Source: CALMEH01 sp964548225
GTDB lineage: Bacteria; Acidobacteriota; Blastocatellia; Pyrinomonadales; Pyrinomonadaceae
Assembly (NCBI GenBank): GCA_964548225.1
Contig: CAZJQP010000029.1
Coordinates: 1 to 49,624 of the forward strand
DNA length: 49,624 nt
Reading direction: 5' to 3'
Below are positions 31,593 through 41,700 of the stretch, piece after piece. Numbering within the stretch: position 1 is the stretch's first letter; every line of letters starts with the position of its first letter. The notes beneath the pieces were generated by a model that had not been told where the DNA came from, made no database searches, and worked only from the letters and a program-made list of their open reading frames with translations. A program made the translations under genes and the position numbers.

Positions 31593-31937
31593 TTAATGAA
31601 TCAATTCCCGAATCGTTAATAAATTTTCCTTCAAAACGTATTCACACGCTCCGGCGCGTTTTGCTTCTTCACGCATTCGGACGGTTTCGTATTTGGTTAA
31701 AATCAGAATTTTCGCTTCGGGGTGAATTTGCATAATTTCCCGTGTCGCTGTAAAACCGTCTTTTTCCTGCATTTCGACATCCATCAAAATCCATTCGGGA
31801 CAATGCGCTTCGTAAGCCGCCAAAGCCTCTGCCCCGTCCGCGCATTCGTGAATTTCAGCCGCCAAATCTTTGCAGACGCTTTTTATCAAACGCCGCATTG
31901 ACGGATTATCCTCAACGATTAGCAAATTTTTAAGCAT
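31593..31937 (-). CDS. Stand-alone receiver-domain response regulator
   Basis: The 114-residue product is a single receiver domain: acidic pair ED at 9-10, phospho-acceptor Asp53 (LMDVEM), Thr101-side residue in ILILTKYE, and Lys103 in EYVLKEN. It has no output domain, so it probably acts by protein contact or phosphotransfer. The ATG at 31937 (over an upstream TTG that would overlap the previous gene) starts 14 nt after the upstream exported-protein gene, so it is probably cotranscribed. It follows the propeller kinase/NarL pair on the same strand and may receive phosphate from that kinase. Confidence 0.9.
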   Translation of the reverse strand: MLKNLLIVEDNPSMRRLIKSVCKDLAAEIHECADGAEALAAYEAHCPEWILMDVEMQEKDGFTATREIMQIHPEAKILILTKYETVRMREEAKRAGACEYVLKENLLTIRELIH

Positions 31938-31950
31938 TGTCGTTTTTTTG

Positions 31951-33066
31951 TTATTCAATAGTCAAATAAAGCGTAATGGTTATTTTTTTGCGGGTCGTAT
32001 TATTAACAGTTAAACGATGGTCGCCACTTCTTTTTACAACAAATTCCTGTCTATCTTTCGGACCTGAAGTTTTGGAAATATCTTGTAATCCCGGTTCAGT
32101 CAAAAATGCTTCAATATCGCTGTCTTTGAAATCGTAGCCGATAGTGTATTCCATTTTTTGTCCTTTGGCGGCGTTAATAAGAAAATCAACCGAACCGTTT
32201 GCAGGAATTTCTCTGGTGATGCTCGTCGAGGTTTCGCCTTTTGCAAACTGAACTCTTATAGCATTTGAATTTGTCGAAGTGCTTGAATTATTTGAAGTTT
32301 GGTTTGCATTTTCGAGAGCTATGAAAATCCGAAAACTCGTTGATTTATTACTGTTGTTAGAAACGCTGAAAATGTAATCTTTTGAAACTTCAATCACCAT
32401 TTCAAACGGATCGGAATTTGGTTCGATTGAAATTTTACCCAAATCCATCGAACCTTGTTTGGTATCGTCAATAAAACTAAGCGACAGCTTTTGTCCTTTT
32501 TTCGCGTAGAAAACAAAAGATTTACTACTGTTTGCCGCAACTCTTTCTTCCCAAACGAGTGAATTCGAGCCTTCTTTTTGAAAATCAATCTGTTTCGGTT
32601 GGGCGGTTGCACCTGAGTTAGTTGTATCCATTGGCAAATCTCCATCTGCAGAAGTGCAGTTGATACAGAGGTTGAGCGTAATATTTGCCATTCTATTACC
32701 GGGATTCATAATTATTATTTCATAGTCTCCGTTGCCTGCTTGGACTTGGTATTCAACTTCTTCGCCGGGTTGCGCGGCAGCCAAAACTTTATCATATTTG
32801 TCTGCTTTTATTAGCTTTATTCTCAAACCTTGCGCTTCCGAACCGTTTGAATATAAACCGCCGACCGAAAATTTAATTAGGTTAAACTCTTTAAGGTTTT
32901 GCAATTGGTAAGCAATCCCGTCCCCCGCAGGAATATTAAATTTTTCAACCGCATCTTTTCCGGCGGTAAATTTCACGATTTTGCTGTTACTCTGGGCAAA
33001 AGAAACCAAGGCAAATGCCGCAATTACCATTGAAACTACAAAACTTTTCATCACTATTTTTTTCAT
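31951..33066 (-). CDS. Exported protein with PPC-like beta domains
   Basis: The 371-residue product has a signal peptide (KKIVMKSFVVSMVIAAFALVSFAQ, cleaved near residue 25; AGAGGAAAATATA precedes the ATG). The mature part appears to be three repeats of a beta-sandwich of about 110 residues, similar to bacterial pre-peptidase C-terminal domains, e.g. 'GNGDYEIIIMNPGNRMANITL', 'VSKDYIFSVSNNSNKSTSFRI', 'KRSGDHRLTVNNTTRKKITI' (parts). It is presumably periplasmic or surface-exposed and may be an input or output protein of the adjacent two-component system. Confidence 0.75.
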   Translation of the reverse strand: MKKIVMKSFVVSMVIAAFALVSFAQSNSKIVKFTAGKDAVEKFNIPAGDGIAYQLQNLKEFNLIKFSVGGLYSNGSEAQGLRIKLIKADKYDKVLAAAQPGEEVEYQVQAGNGDYEIIIMNPGNRMANITLNLCINCTSADGDLPMDTTNSGATAQPKQIDFQKEGSNSLVWEERVAANSSKSFVFYAKKGQKLSLSFIDDTKQGSMDLGKISIEPNSDPFEMVIEVSKDYIFSVSNNSNKSTSFRIFIALENANQTSNNSSTSTNSNAIRVQFAKGETSTSITREIPANGSVDFLINAAKGQKMEYTIGYDFKDSDIEAFLTEPGLQDISKTSGPKDRQEFVVKRSGDHRLTVNNTTRKKITITLYLTIE

Positions 33067-33202
33067 TATATTTTCCTCTAAATTGTTTCTGTCAAATGGT
33101 TTGGGGAAAGTTCATCTGAAACGATGCTGTTTCCTGATAAATAATTTGAAAACCATTTCGAGTGATATTTTGCAATAATCCACAGGCAAATACATCGTAG
33201 CT

Positions 33203-33225
33203 AATACCTAATTTTTCTAGGTATT
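33203..33225. repeat. 8-bp inverted repeat, possible operator
   Basis: AATACCTA (33203-33210) and TAGGTATT (33218-33225) form a perfect short hairpin in the 202-bp spacer upstream of the exported PPC-like protein gene. No T-run follows on the minus strand. A regulator site is possible; the divided spacing would fit a NarL-type dimer, but this is only a guess. Confidence 0.35.
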
Positions 33226-33268
33226 ACTACTCATTTTGATTTTGGGTTCTAAATTTGGGGTTGGCGGA

Positions 33269-33913
33269 TTAAATTTCCGATTTATGGGTTAAAGCGTAGG
33301 TTAAAAGTGCGTTTTTTCCTTCTAAATTTAACTTGGCGCAAATGTTTGAGCGATGATTCTCAACGGTGCGGATACTTAGAAAAAGTTCGTCGGCAATTTG
33401 TTTGTTGCTTTTGGCTTCGGAAACTAATTTCAAAACGCGGCGTTCCGAAGTTGTTAGGGAATCGAGCGGAGATTTTTTTGCAGAATTGTTAAGTCTTTTA
33501 ACTAAATGAGTTGAAAGCGTCGGGCTGATAAAGTTTTCGCCTTTTGCGGCGGCGTAAATTGCTTTTGTAATTTCGCTGACGGCACTATCTTTAATCACAT
33601 AACCTTTCACCCCCGCGTCCAAAGCGGCATTGAAAAAACGTTCTTCTTTATACATCGTCAGCAAAATAACGGAACACGGCAGATTTTCCTCTTTGATGGA
33701 TTTCAAAACCGCGAAACCGTCTTTTTGCGGCATATCAACATCTAAAACGGCGACTTGCGGTTTCAATTTACGCAAATTTACCAAAGCCGTTTCGCCGTCA
33801 TTGACCGCCGCAACAACTTTCAAATTCGTGTCTGTTTCGATAATCTGCTGTAATCCGCGCTGAAAAATCGGATGATCGTCAGCGATTAGAATTGTGATTT
33901 CAGTTTCACTCAT
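33269..33913 (-). CDS. NarL/LuxR-family response regulator
   Basis: The 214-residue regulator has a receiver domain (1-125; DD at 12-13, phospho-acceptor Asp58 in VAVLDVDMPQ, 'VILLTMYKEERFFN', 'GVKGYVIKDSAV') and a LuxR-type helix-turn-helix (about 145-210; 'LTTSERRVLKLVSEAKSNKQ', 'IRTVENHRSNICAKLNLEGK'). Its gene overlaps the kinase gene by eight bases, so the two are translationally coupled and form a cognate pair. Likely targets include the exported PPC-like gene just downstream on the same strand. Confidence 0.95.
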   Translation of the reverse strand: MSETEITILIADDHPIFQRGLQQIIETDTNLKVVAAVNDGETALVNLRKLKPQVAVLDVDMPQKDGFAVLKSIKEENLPCSVILLTMYKEERFFNAALDAGVKGYVIKDSAVSEITKAIYAAAKGENFISPTLSTHLVKRLNNSAKKSPLDSLTTSERRVLKLVSEAKSNKQIADELFLSIRTVENHRSNICAKLNLEGKNALLTYALTHKSEI

Positions 33914-36896
33914 TTATTATTTTTTGCGCTTCAATCTTAACCGAAATGCTTGTGCCTTTGCCAATTTCGGATTCAATCGAATAATTTCCGCCTAAAATTT
34001 TCACTCTTTCGGCGATTCCATTCAATCCCAAACCGCGTTTTCCGTTGAGATTTTCCGCATCGAAACCTTTTCCATTGTCTTTTATGTTCAAATTTATCTT
34101 GCCAAGTTCAAGATAAACTTCGAAACTGGCTTTTGTTGCTTCGGAATGTTTTACGATATTGTTCAGACATTCTTGGATAATCCGGTAAAAATTTATTTCA
34201 TTTTCCTTCGATAATAAATCATCAATCTTTTGAATATCGCAATTTATCTCGATTTCTGAAGCCGTTTCGACATCTTCGAGCATTTCTTCAATTGTTGCAG
34301 TCAAACCCAACCGTTCGATGTGAAGCGGTCGCAAATTATAAGCAATGTGGCGAACTTCGCTCAAAGCATCGGTTACGGATTCCTGAATTTCGTCAAATTG
34401 CTCGTCCTTTTCTTCAACTGCCAAACCGAGCAAAGCGCGATTTTTAATGACCAAAAGATTTTGCCCCAAACCGTCGTGAAGTTCCTGCGCGATACGTTTT
34501 CTTTCGGCTTCTTGCGATGAAATAAGCTGACGTGAAAAATTTTCTTGTGCCAAATTCAATTTTTGCAGTTGCACGATCCGGTAACGATAAAGCAAATAAA
34601 CAATTGCCGCCGTCAAAAGCAAAATCAACGCCCAAAACCACCAAGTTTTATAAAACGGCGCGAGAATAATTATTTTTATCGCTTTTCCTTCCGCGTTCCA
34701 AATGCCATCGGCATTGGCAGCAGTAACTCTGAAAACGTATTTGCCCGACGGCAGATAAGAATAATTAACATTGCGTCTGGTTCCGGCATTTATCCAATCT
34801 TTATCCAAACCTTCGAGTTTGTAGCGAAAACGTATCTGGTCAGATTTGATAAAACTTAATGCAGTGTAGGAAATATCGAGATAATTTTGATTCGGTTCGA
34901 GTTTTATTTCGTCTTTGAACGATGCTTTTTCGCGGTCAATTTCGACACTTTCGATTTCGACGGGCGGCGGTAAAAAGTTTGTTTGCAACAATTCGGGGTT
35001 GACAATTGAAACGCCTTCGAGCGTCGGAAACCAAATCTTTCCATCCTCGTCAATCAATGCCGAAGGTTGCCGTCCGCCATTGCATTCGGTATTGAGCATT
35101 CCATCTTGCTTTCCGTAAGCAATCGAATCGTAACTTTGTATTTTTCCATCCGCAAAATCGTTAAGTTGCTGTTTGTTGGCGCGAAAAATTCCTTTGTTAT
35201 TGCTCATCCAAAAGTTTCCGCGTTTGTCTTCGACAATCGCAAAAACGCCGTTGTTGAAAAGCCCGTTTTCAGTTGTGAAATTAAAAAATTTGCCGTCCTT
35301 GAACCGCGACAAACCGCCGTCGTATGTTCCAATCCAAAAAATTCCATCCGCATCTTCCTTGATTGAACGCACAAAATTACTTGCCAACCCATCGGCAGTT
35401 GTAAAACTCTTTTTTATTTGACAATCCGCTAGTCTCAATCCGCATTTCGCAATCGAAATTCCACTGTAAGTTCCAATCCAAAATGTTCCGTCATTGGCTT
35501 CGTGGATAAATTTGACATCATTACCTAACAAACCTTCAGCAGTTGTCAAAAGCGGAGCAATTTTCTCATCTTTGTATTGCCAAACGCCGAAATGTTCAGT
35601 TCCAAACCAAACTGTCCCGTCTTTGTGTGGATAAATTGCATAAATCGTGTCGCGCTTTTCAAACTTTTCCTTCCAATCTTCGATTTTTCCGTCTTTCAAA
35701 ACAAAAAGTCCGCCGATAATTCCAATCCATAGACGACCGTTCACATCTTCAGCCAAAGATTGCACGGCACTTGCGGCATAATGTTTACCAAAACTCAAAA
35801 CCATATTGGTAAATTTCCCATCTTTGTAACGGCTCAAACCGCCGGTTGTGCCGATGTAAATACTGCCATCGCTTGTCTTCAAAAGCGGATAAACTTCGTT
35901 GTGAATGAGTCCGTCTTTGGTTGAAAGCGGCGTGATAATTTGATTTCGCAAACGATTCAAACCTTTATCTGTTGCCAGCCAAATAGTTCCTTCACGATCT
36001 TTGAAAAGGTGAAAAATCCGATCGTTCGACAATCCATTTTCTCCGCCGAATTTGGTAAATTTACCGTCCTTAAATCTAACCAACCCGATCCCAGATCGGT
36101 TGTAATCGCCCGTTGCAAACCAAACGCTACCGTCCGATTCTTCCCAAAAATCGTGTCCGAATATTTCGGGCGTGATGCCGTCTTTTGCGCTGTATTCAGT
36201 GAGTTCGCCATCGCGCAGATAATAAATTTTCCCTAAATCGGCGACCCACAAACCGCCATTTCTGTCTTCGTAAGCGGTTTGTGAAAAAACACTTACAAAT
36301 TTTAATGCAAACCGGTAAATTTGCGTTGAGCCGTTTTTGATTTGTTTGGTTTCGTTTGCATAAATTTCCCAAACAGTTCCGCTCCGTCCGCGAACGTAAC
36401 GCCTTTTAGAACTATCATATGCGGTCGGTCTGACATAGACGAATTCGCCGTCCCGTAGATAATAATAATTTTGGTCTGCATTGATGAGAATTTCACCTGT
36501 TTCGTCTTTCTCAAATCCGAAGATCAGCACACCCGGAACATCAGCCGCATCGTAAGAAACGAATTTGCCGTTTCGGTAAATCGTCAAATCTCCGTTTTCA
36601 GTTGCCGCCCAAACGCTGCCGTCTTCAAACGATTTCAACTGCCAAAACCGATTGTTAATTATTCCTTTTGAATTACCTTTATCGAAAACCGTAAATTTCA
36701 AACCATCAAACCGCGCCAATCCGTCAAATGTCGTCAACCACAGATAACCATCCGGCGTTTGTGCAATCGAACGCACGCTGTTCTGCGGCAAACCGTTATC
36801 CGTTGTCCATGAATCAAAACGGTATTGAGCCGAAATGATTTGCCAACTGAAAAAGCACAATAATTGGCAAAGCATTAGCTTACAAATTGATTTCAT
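33906..36896 (-). CDS. Two-component propeller sensor histidine kinase (HisKA_3)
   Basis: The ATG at 36896 (an upstream TTG is an alternative) gives 996 residues. After a signal peptide (ending near IISAQYRFDSW) come about fourteen beta-propeller repeats with the two-component-propeller hallmark 'GLPQNSVRSIAQTPDGYLWL'/'DGSVWFATGDYNRSGIGLVR', then a Y_Y_Y domain (about 660-730; 'YTALSFIKSDQIRFRYKLEG'), a TM helix (about 745-765), a HisKA_3 dimerisation domain with the phospho-His in RIAQELHDGLGQN (about 805), and an HATPase domain ('NNIVKHSEATKASFEVY', 'NLNIKDNGKGFD', 'GKRGLGLNGIAERVK'). The ligand is unknown; in related Bacteroidota proteins propellers sense polysaccharides. It is coupled to the NarL-type regulator. 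Confidence 0.95.
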   Translation of the reverse strand: MKSICKLMLCQLLCFFSWQIISAQYRFDSWTTDNGLPQNSVRSIAQTPDGYLWLTTFDGLARFDGLKFTVFDKGNSKGIINNRFWQLKSFEDGSVWAATENGDLTIYRNGKFVSYDAADVPGVLIFGFEKDETGEILINADQNYYYLRDGEFVYVRPTAYDSSKRRYVRGRSGTVWEIYANETKQIKNGSTQIYRFALKFVSVFSQTAYEDRNGGLWVADLGKIYYLRDGELTEYSAKDGITPEIFGHDFWEESDGSVWFATGDYNRSGIGLVRFKDGKFTKFGGENGLSNDRIFHLFKDREGTIWLATDKGLNRLRNQIITPLSTKDGLIHNEVYPLLKTSDGSIYIGTTGGLSRYKDGKFTNMVLSFGKHYAASAVQSLAEDVNGRLWIGIIGGLFVLKDGKIEDWKEKFEKRDTIYAIYPHKDGTVWFGTEHFGVWQYKDEKIAPLLTTAEGLLGNDVKFIHEANDGTFWIGTYSGISIAKCGLRLADCQIKKSFTTADGLASNFVRSIKEDADGIFWIGTYDGGLSRFKDGKFFNFTTENGLFNNGVFAIVEDKRGNFWMSNNKGIFRANKQQLNDFADGKIQSYDSIAYGKQDGMLNTECNGGRQPSALIDEDGKIWFPTLEGVSIVNPELLQTNFLPPPVEIESVEIDREKASFKDEIKLEPNQNYLDISYTALSFIKSDQIRFRYKLEGLDKDWINAGTRRNVNYSYLPSGKYVFRVTAANADGIWNAEGKAIKIIILAPFYKTWWFWALILLLTAAIVYLLYRYRIVQLQKLNLAQENFSRQLISSQEAERKRIAQELHDGLGQNLLVIKNRALLGLAVEEKDEQFDEIQESVTDALSEVRHIAYNLRPLHIERLGLTATIEEMLEDVETASEIEINCDIQKIDDLLSKENEINFYRIIQECLNNIVKHSEATKASFEVYLELGKINLNIKDNGKGFDAENLNGKRGLGLNGIAERVKILGGNYSIESEIGKGTSISVKIEAQKIINE

Positions 36897-37073
36897 CGGA
36901 GATATAAAAATTAAGTTGGAGAACAATTTCAGACGTATTTTGCTTCAATTTAACTCAAAAATCAAGTTTCAACTCAAACAAAAAGAGGGCAGAATTAATA
37001 GAAATCAAGATAGAAAATTAAGATCAAAAGTAATGAAAAATCAAAATAAATATTTCCTGAATCCGAAAGAATC
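36897..37073. other. AT-rich spacer, nothing clear
   Basis: This 177-bp stretch separates the anti-sigma gene end from the kinase start. It is A-rich on the plus strand. I see no strong hairpin, promoter box or gene. An 80-codon open frame on the plus strand crosses it but has poor composition. Confidence 0.6.
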
Positions 37074-38150
37074 CTAGCGTATTTCTCGGTTTATTCTAAT
37101 TTGATAGCTTTCGGTTTTCGTTTGCTTGCCGTTTTCGATGCCGTAAATATTGATGATGTAGCCGCCATTTTGGAGCAAATTGGCGGGCAGATTTATTGTA
37201 AAATCGTTTGCCGAATAACGCTTTAAGTTATTATTTTGCCAGATTTTCGCGCCGTTTGCGTTGACGAGTTCGATGGCGTAACGCGGAAATTGCGCCGAAC
37301 TTGCTGAATTTAAAATCAGCGTCGCCGATTGTGCATTTCGAGGAATGTTTAGCTGATTTTCGTTTGCCGAATCCGAACGATAAACCGATGTCGGAAAAAC
37401 GTCCAAAGCCACGACATTTGCTTGTCCTTGCGGTTTCGGCGTTTCGATTTTCGGCAAAATATTTGGTTGTGGTTGTTGAATAATGTTCGGTGTTTCGCGG
37501 TTTTGCGAATTACTTTCCTTTAATTTATTTTCCGCTTCCGAGACTTTATTTTTCAAATCTTCAATAGTCTGATTTGATTGATTTTGAGAGTTTGAAAATT
37601 GGTTTGACTGTTCTTTTTTTTCGGTTTCGAGCGTCTTGATTTTTTCCTTTAAATCTTTTTGTTGCTCAAGATACGCCATTTCAGAAGTTTTCTGCGATTG
37701 CAAAATATAAAGCAATCCGCCAAGCGTCAAAAGCAAAAGACAAAGCGCGGAAACTGCGGCGAAACGCCACATTTGGATTGATTGAAAAATGTTTGAAATC
37801 CAATTCGGTTGCGGATTTTCGAGCGGCGGAATGACGATTTCCGCGTCTTCCAAAGATTCAAAAGATTCGCTTGCCAGCAATAATTGTTCCGAACATTCAT
37901 CGCACGAAGCGAGATGTTTTTCAAACAATTTTTGGTCATAATTGCTGACCGCTTTTTTCTCGGCAAAGGTGAGCAAAACTTCCGCCGGAATGTGTGAATT
38001 TGCGGCTTTGAGCATCAATTTCGTGTCGTCTAAAATTTTTTGACACGCGGCGCAATCGGCGAGATGTTCGCCGATGAGCGATTTTTCGGCTTCGGGCAAA
38101 GTCCCGTTAATCAGCCAAGGCAGGAGTTCTGAAATTCGTTTGCAATCCAT
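37074..38150 (-). CDS. Anti-sigma factor with two zinc-finger motifs (cluster B)
   Basis: The 358-residue product has a cytoplasmic N-terminal part with two anti-sigma zinc motifs, HLADCAACQ (about residues 29-37) and HLASCDECS (about 79-87). A TM helix follows (about 132-152), then a coiled coil (about 160-215) and a C-terminal extracytoplasmic beta-rich domain ('VVALDVFPTSVYRSDSANEN', 'YIINIYGIENGKQTKTESYQ'). ZAS-type anti-sigma factors bind the cognate ECF factor in the cytoplasm. Its start is 5 nt after the sigma stop, so the two are cotranscribed. The double zinc motif is less common than a single one. Confidence 0.88.
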   Translation of the reverse strand: MDCKRISELLPWLINGTLPEAEKSLIGEHLADCAACQKILDDTKLMLKAANSHIPAEVLLTFAEKKAVSNYDQKLFEKHLASCDECSEQLLLASESFESLEDAEIVIPPLENPQPNWISNIFQSIQMWRFAAVSALCLLLLTLGGLLYILQSQKTSEMAYLEQQKDLKEKIKTLETEKKEQSNQFSNSQNQSNQTIEDLKNKVSEAENKLKESNSQNRETPNIIQQPQPNILPKIETPKPQGQANVVALDVFPTSVYRSDSANENQLNIPRNAQSATLILNSASSAQFPRYAIELVNANGAKIWQNNNLKRYSANDFTINLPANLLQNGGYIINIYGIENGKQTKTESYQIRINREIR

Positions 38151-38155
38151 TTTTT

Positions 38156-38773
38156 TTACATTGAAGTTTTCTTCAAAATTTTATTTCTTTCGACAACCGC
38201 TTTTTCGCGGCATCTGAGAACTCTGACGCGCAAAGTTCCCGAATTTATTTGCTTTTCGCGGCTCATTTCGTCGTAGCTCAAGCCTTTCAAAATCATCTTC
38301 CAAAGTTCACGGCATTCAGTCGGCATTTCCGCCCAGACGCGCATGGCGATTGATTCAGCTTCTTTTTGCAAAACAGAATCAATCGGCGAAATTGCGGTTT
38401 CGTCCGCTTTCTCAAAAACGGTTTCGATTTCAACCGTTTCGGCTTTTATTTGTTTGCGAATAAACGTCAAACAAGTCGAATTTACAACACGCCAGAGATA
38501 AGTTTTCAAACTCGATTCGCCGCGAAAATTGCCGTTTTGTAAAAGTCTTGTGATTTCCAATCTGACCGTTTGCAGAACATCTTCCCAGACGTGCGCCAGA
38601 CGAGTTTTGTATGAAAAAGCGGCTTTCATAATCCATTCGTCAATCGTCCGCACTGCTTCCGACTCGCCATTGAGAAAGCGTTCAATCAAATTTTGGTCAG
38701 GGGAAACCATTTCGCGCCTCATTGTAGCGCGAAAGGGTTTTAATTGAAAATTTTCGAGCGATGTCGGAAACAT
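38156..38773 (-). CDS. ECF sigma factor (cluster B)
   Basis: The 205-residue product has a region-2-like part ('LIERFLNGESEAVRTIDEWI', 'YKTRLAHVWEDVLQTVRLEI', 'SLKTYLWRVVNSTCLTFIRK') and a region-4-like part with 'MPTECRELWKMILKGLSYDE' and 'REKQINSGTLRVRVLRCREK'. It starts 4 nt after the stop of the large FG-GAP/BACON gene and precedes the anti-sigma gene, so all three form one transcript. I infer that it reads the mirrored promoters at 43460-43526 and so autoregulates its operon and the divergent CHAT gene. ATG codons further in (38722, 38710) are alternative starts. Confidence 0.88.
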   Translation of the reverse strand: MFPTSLENFQLKPFRATMRREMVSPDQNLIERFLNGESEAVRTIDEWIMKAAFSYKTRLAHVWEDVLQTVRLEITRLLQNGNFRGESSLKTYLWRVVNSTCLTFIRKQIKAETVEIETVFEKADETAISPIDSVLQKEAESIAMRVWAEMPTECRELWKMILKGLSYDEMSREKQINSGTLRVRVLRCREKAVVERNKILKKTSM

Positions 38774-38777
38774 TTTT

Positions 38778-41700
38778 CTATTCGGGAATTAGTGCCGATT
38801 GAATTGGAGTATCGCCGCTTTGACCTTGTTGGACAATTTGCGGCACGCCGTTGATGCTTTGCAAAATAAACCAAGTCTGTGTGCTTGGTCGCCAGACGGC
38901 GACGTCGGTTTTCAAATCGCCGTCAAAATCTGCCGGAGCTAATTTGTCGGTCGCAAGTCCCCAATTTAAGCCGCGCAAAGTGTTGTTACCACTTTGCAGA
39001 ATAAACCATTCGCCAGTTGAAGGACGGAAAACCGCGATGTCATTTCGGAAATCGCCGTCAAAATCCGCCGGAACGGGTTTATCGGAACTCAAGCCGAATT
39101 GATTAAATCTGAACGAGCCGTCAGAACTGTTAAGGATATACCAAGTTCTGTCCGTCGGTCGCCAAACGGCGATGTCAGCTTTGCCGTCCGCATCATAAAA
39201 TCCCGAAACGGGTTTATCGCCGTTTAAGCCCCATTGAACAACGGTTAATCCGCCGTCCGAACTTCGCAAAATCCACCAAGTTCCATTTGATGGGCGAAAG
39301 ACGGCAATATCGGTTTTCCCATCGCCGTCGTAATCATTCGGGACGGGAATGTCGGTTGAAATCCCAAATGGAATGGCATCAAAATTCTGCGCCGGAATGC
39401 CGGTTGGACGCGCAATAAACCAAGTTCCCGTCGAAGGACGAAAGACTGCAAAATCCGCCTTGCCGTCAGCGTTATAATCGCCTGGCACGAGTTTATCATC
39501 TGTTTGACCGAAAGGCGTTGATGATTGATTGCCGTTTGAACTGTTCGTAACGCGCCAATCGGCGATTACTGCGGGTGCAGAATTGACTTCGGAAAAAGGA
39601 TTTTCGATCAAATTATTCGATGTGCCGTAAGTTGCTTTTTCGGCTTTGTTGTCGTTGTCAAAATCGAGCGAAGCGTTTTTACCGGATTGTTGAATGGTAA
39701 ATGTCACGCTAACCACACTATTACTGATGGTTGCGATAAGAGTTCGCGCCGTTGAATCGTTTTGTCCGACATCGAAGCCAACTGAGGATGAGCTTGTTCC
39801 AGCGTCGGGGATAGGAATCATTCCGTTTCCGCCGCCGGAAATAGTCCAGGGGCAACCGCTTTCGGTGGTGATAAAAGTGCGGAGGTTAAAGGAACTTGCG
39901 CCTTGTGCGCCCGCCGTGCCTGAAGTCGGGCTAACTGAGAGCGTGCAACTTGTTTGATTAACCGTTACGGTTTGTCCGCCAACGGTAAATGTTCCCATGC
40001 GCGGTGCGCCATCGTTTGCCGTAACCGCAAAATTTATCACACTGCTTCCGACACCGCTTGGCGTAACCGAATTGATGAACGGGGAATTGCTTGCGCCCGT
40101 CCAATCGCAACCGGCTTGCGTTGTCAGATTCACCGTGCTGAATTGTGATGCGCCGGAAAGATTTACCGTCTGCGGCGATATTGAGTAAGTGCAATTTGAG
40201 GTTTGATTGACGGTAACGGTTTGTCCGGCAATCGTCAGGGTTCCCGTGCGCGGTGCGCCATTGTTTACTGAGACATTAAAACTCACAGTCCCCGAACTGT
40301 TGCTGTTCGTCGGGTTCACCCCTGTAATAAAACCGGCGTTGCTGGTTGCCGTCCAAGGACAGCTGGTTTGAGTTGTAATTGTTACTGAACTGTTTCCTCC
40401 TTCTGCCGGAACATTCAAAAACAAAGGCGTAACTTGATAAGTGCAGGTTGAACTAAACAAACGCGGCGGCGAATCTTCGGAAGTGTTACCGTTCGAGGTG
40501 CGGCGGGTGATGGCGGAAACGGACGCGCCGTTTGGAATTGAAGCATTAAAAGTAAAAGTGAATAGAGCGTTGCCCTGGGCGTTGGTCGTTACGTTTTGCG
40601 TGCCGAGAAATTTCGATTCAACGGTAGCACCGTTTGCAGCGTTAAGATAGAAATCAACATTAAAAGCGGCGTTGGCGTTGCTGTTGAGACTGGCATCACA
40701 AAAAGCATTGTTGCCGCCGGTTTGCTGACATTGATTGACTTCGGCGTGATTTTGCAGATTATTCGGTCCGGTGTCGCCGTCGCCCAAATCGTTTGCCGTG
40801 CGCCCGTCTGCGCCGAGGTCAATACCCAAAGAAGCGAGAAAGAATCTCGTGAAAGAGAGATTAAAGGCGATATTATCGAGTCCGTTTCCGCTCTCCGGCG
40901 AAAGCGGATTGGGAACAATGGCGTTGGTAATGGCGATTCCACTGCCGGTTGCTCCAACGCCGAAGCGGTTACACGGCGCATCGCAAGAACCAATGACCGG
41001 AGTTCCGCCGCCGATTGTCGTCCCCTCGGATAAATTCGACAGCAGAATGGCATTACGGTCATTTGTGAGCGGCGTTGTGCCGTCTGATTTCAAACCGATG
41101 AAATTGCCTTGCACGTTAGCGTTTTCGTTAAATCTCAATTCGATGCCGTCTTTGCCGTTGCCTGAGATAATATTCCGCAAATTATTTGACGTGCCGCCGA
41201 TGTTCGAACTGTTGTAACCGCTAATCCGCAAACCGCGATTGTCGTTGCCCAAATCGAGGTTGCCTGTTAAATCCGTGCCGATAAAATTGCCTTCAACGGT
41301 CAACCCGCTGAAAGTTCCCGTGCTTGAATCAAAATCAACTCCGCTTAAGCCATTGCCGGAAATGACGTTATCTTTGATAATCGCGCTTGCTCCGCCGATG
41401 TTGCCGGCTTTGATGCCATCACCGGCATTGCCCAAATCAACCGTTCCGGTTTTGTCCGTGCCGATGAAATTGTTTTGCATAGTGACATTTGAAGAAGCAC
41501 TCACCAACCCGATACGGATTCCGTTCGAATTATTGCCGGAAATGACGTTGCGAGCGGCAATATTCGTTCCGCCGATAGTATGTCCGTTACGTCCGAGTTC
41601 GATTCCATTTCCGTTTGGCAGTGCCGCTGTGCCGTTCACATTTGTTCCGAGATAATTACCCTCGATTCTAAGGTTGGTTGTGCCGCTGGCATCGGAGAAA

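Noticed and set aside
36835..37077. 80-codon plus-strand open frame before the anti-sigma gene end
   Set aside because: It overlaps the start of the propeller kinase gene and an A-rich spacer and has low-complexity Lys/Asn composition.
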